Shown: positions 63,701 to 64,000 of the stretch, piece by piece
Layout: each line of letters starts with the position of its first letter
How positions within the stretch are numbered: the first letter of the stretch is position 1
NCBI GenBank assembly: GCA_964036275.1
Contig: OZ038438.1
Span: 11,107,321-11,171,320 of the forward strand
Direction of reading: 5' to 3'
DNA length: 64,000 bases
Source of the DNA: Litoditis marina
Taxonomy: Eukaryota; Nematoda; Chromadorea; Rhabditida; Rhabditidae
Notes under the pieces: model-generated
Seen by the model: the letters and a program-made list of their open reading frames with translations, nothing else
Database searches by the model: none
Told to the model about the DNA's origin: nothing
Translations under genes and position numbers: made by a program

Positions 63701-64000
63701 GAGAACGTCTCGCACAACTCATTCAAAAACTCTTGTTTCTCAATCACGCCGTCCTAAAATATGAATAAACAACTCGGAGTTGAACACGGCAATGGCATTT
63801 CTGGCAGCATTCGTCTATCCAGGTTCCAAGCACAAAAAAATACTTAATAAAAGGGTATAACTGACATCGAAGGCTCGACGGACGAGTGTGGTGACATATA
63901 TCCAGCGATCCTTGTAGATCGGCGAAGTAGTCAGATCATCAATAGTCCACATCTTACTCATCAGATCAGCGATTGCCACATTGAACATCGATCGGTAGTC
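44762..64000 (-). CDS. dpy-22: Mediator subunit 12 (MED12/DPY-22), 5' end beyond window
   Basis: This is the kinase-module subunit of Mediator, which activates CDK8 and represses or tunes Wnt and other transcription. About 50 exons, from 64000-63866 (open at the edge) to 44825-44762 (TGA), give roughly 2,040 residues. Junctions join in frame except one. Motifs follow human MED12 in order: RWIYVTTLVRRAFDDGVI with EFLNELCETF, LPIPTGK, RRSQAVQDRWAFNQ, IKLMLHWAVTTERDG, LFLELIRQKLF, VPLPQTEEYRSEANQRAMVL, RYSFVINALI, IKSLCCSS, YPLATFVMLLAGK, CEPGVCLALQIL, WLIAPL, LLSQQSFLNLVLSC, LRLSLVG and LHQFLPIPKNTLDVLAVEPY. The C-terminal exons (from about 50700 down) encode a Gln/Ser/Gly/Pro-rich tail ending FGQGQFNQH. 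The splice between 63753-63629 and 63596-63562 is unresolved: the obvious sites change frame. One intron (53534-53818) seems to use a GC donor. Confidence 0.95.
44890..45112. mobile_element. MITE-like element with perfect 41-bp inverted repeats
   Basis: The arms 44890-44930 and 45072-45112 are perfect reverse complements over 41 bp. They are built from GTCAAATGTAACC units around ATGATGTAACCGCC. Further, less perfect copies of the unit extend outward on both sides, to about 44870 and 45128. The 141-bp centre is unique. It lies in the last intron of MED12. No target duplication is certain. Confidence 0.8.
49876..50253. mobile_element. hAT-like MITE with GGGGGTGATTGT-motif interior, in a MED12 intron
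   Basis: Imperfect inverted ends, GGGTTTATTGTACAATC at left and the complement of GGGAAAATTGTACAATT at right, are flanked by a perfect 8-bp duplication GAAAATAA (49868-49875 and 50254-50261). The 378-bp interior is made of CCCCCC runs and ACAATCACCCCCC-type motifs in both orientations, with a G run near 50201. It lies between MED12 exons 50595 and 49848, starting about 27 bp on the intron side of the acceptor. Confidence 0.85.
51694..51745. repeat. (GA)n microsatellite
   Basis: An interrupted GA run lies in the MED12 intron 51628-51807. Confidence 0.95.
55166..55989. mobile_element. PIF/Harbinger-like GC-rich MITE in a MED12 intron
   Basis: The ends AGTGCCATACATACTTGG (55166-55183) and its complement (ending 55989) form 18-bp inverted repeats. 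They are flanked by TAA on both sides (55163-55165 and 55990-55992), the target preference of PIF/Harbinger elements. Next to both ends the sequence is GC-rich and built on GTCTGCGG and CCGCAGACG motifs, unlike the AT-rich middle. No transposase frame is present. It fills most of the intron between MED12 exons 56048 and 55049. Confidence 0.8.

Overview
The window reads as chromosomal DNA from a free-living or parasitic nematode. It is AT-rich, with genes broken into many small exons by short GT-AG introns whose acceptors are mostly TTTCAG-like. It holds a nematode cuticle collagen with the diagnostic N-terminal domain, and the other predicted proteins are metazoan. No bacterial operons or ribosome binding sites are visible. 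The species cannot be named from this sequence. All exon models were built by hand from splice consensus, reading-frame continuity and remembered family motifs; no search was run.

Layout: 1-4011 (+) is the 3' part of an SLC13-type sodium/carboxylate cotransporter. Tail to tail with it is a complete 12-exon cytochrome P450 (4489-8651, -). A roughly 4.4 kb intergenic stretch carries a short palindromic element. A 9-exon cuticle collagen follows (13088-16863, +). Then comes a 15-exon GPI-anchored Ig/FN3 neuronal-type adhesion protein with RIG-3-like architecture (17543-28315, -), whose first intron is 4.4 kb. Between 28.3 and 34.7 kb are a weak two-exon unknown gene, a CT microsatellite and a MITE. 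A complete 12-exon MFSD8/CLN7-like lysosomal MFS transporter occupies 34722-39738 (+). A repeat-rich gap leads to a complete 4-exon GOLGA7/ERF4 homologue (41827-42911, -), and another repeat-rich gap follows. From 44762 to the window edge (-) is MED12/DPY-22, the Mediator kinase-module subunit, with about 50 exons and its 5' end beyond the window.

The genes do not form one pathway. They are ordinary, separately regulated animal genes. What they share is a heavy load of small non-coding mobile elements in introns and intergenic gaps. Two elements at 31.5 and 35.5 kb have the same hAT-like ends (TAGGGTTGTT) and perfect 8-bp target duplications, yet their interiors are built from different monotonous short motifs. 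A third element (49.9 kb) also has an 8-bp duplication and a monotonous interior. Further elements include a Harbinger-like GC-rich MITE with a TAA duplication, an element with a perfect 41-bp inverted repeat, two GCAACC-motif repeats and three tRNA-derived insertions. These simple-motif transposons are the most unusual signal in the window. Two local duplications at splice sites, in the MFSD8-like gene and in MED12, are also worth checking.
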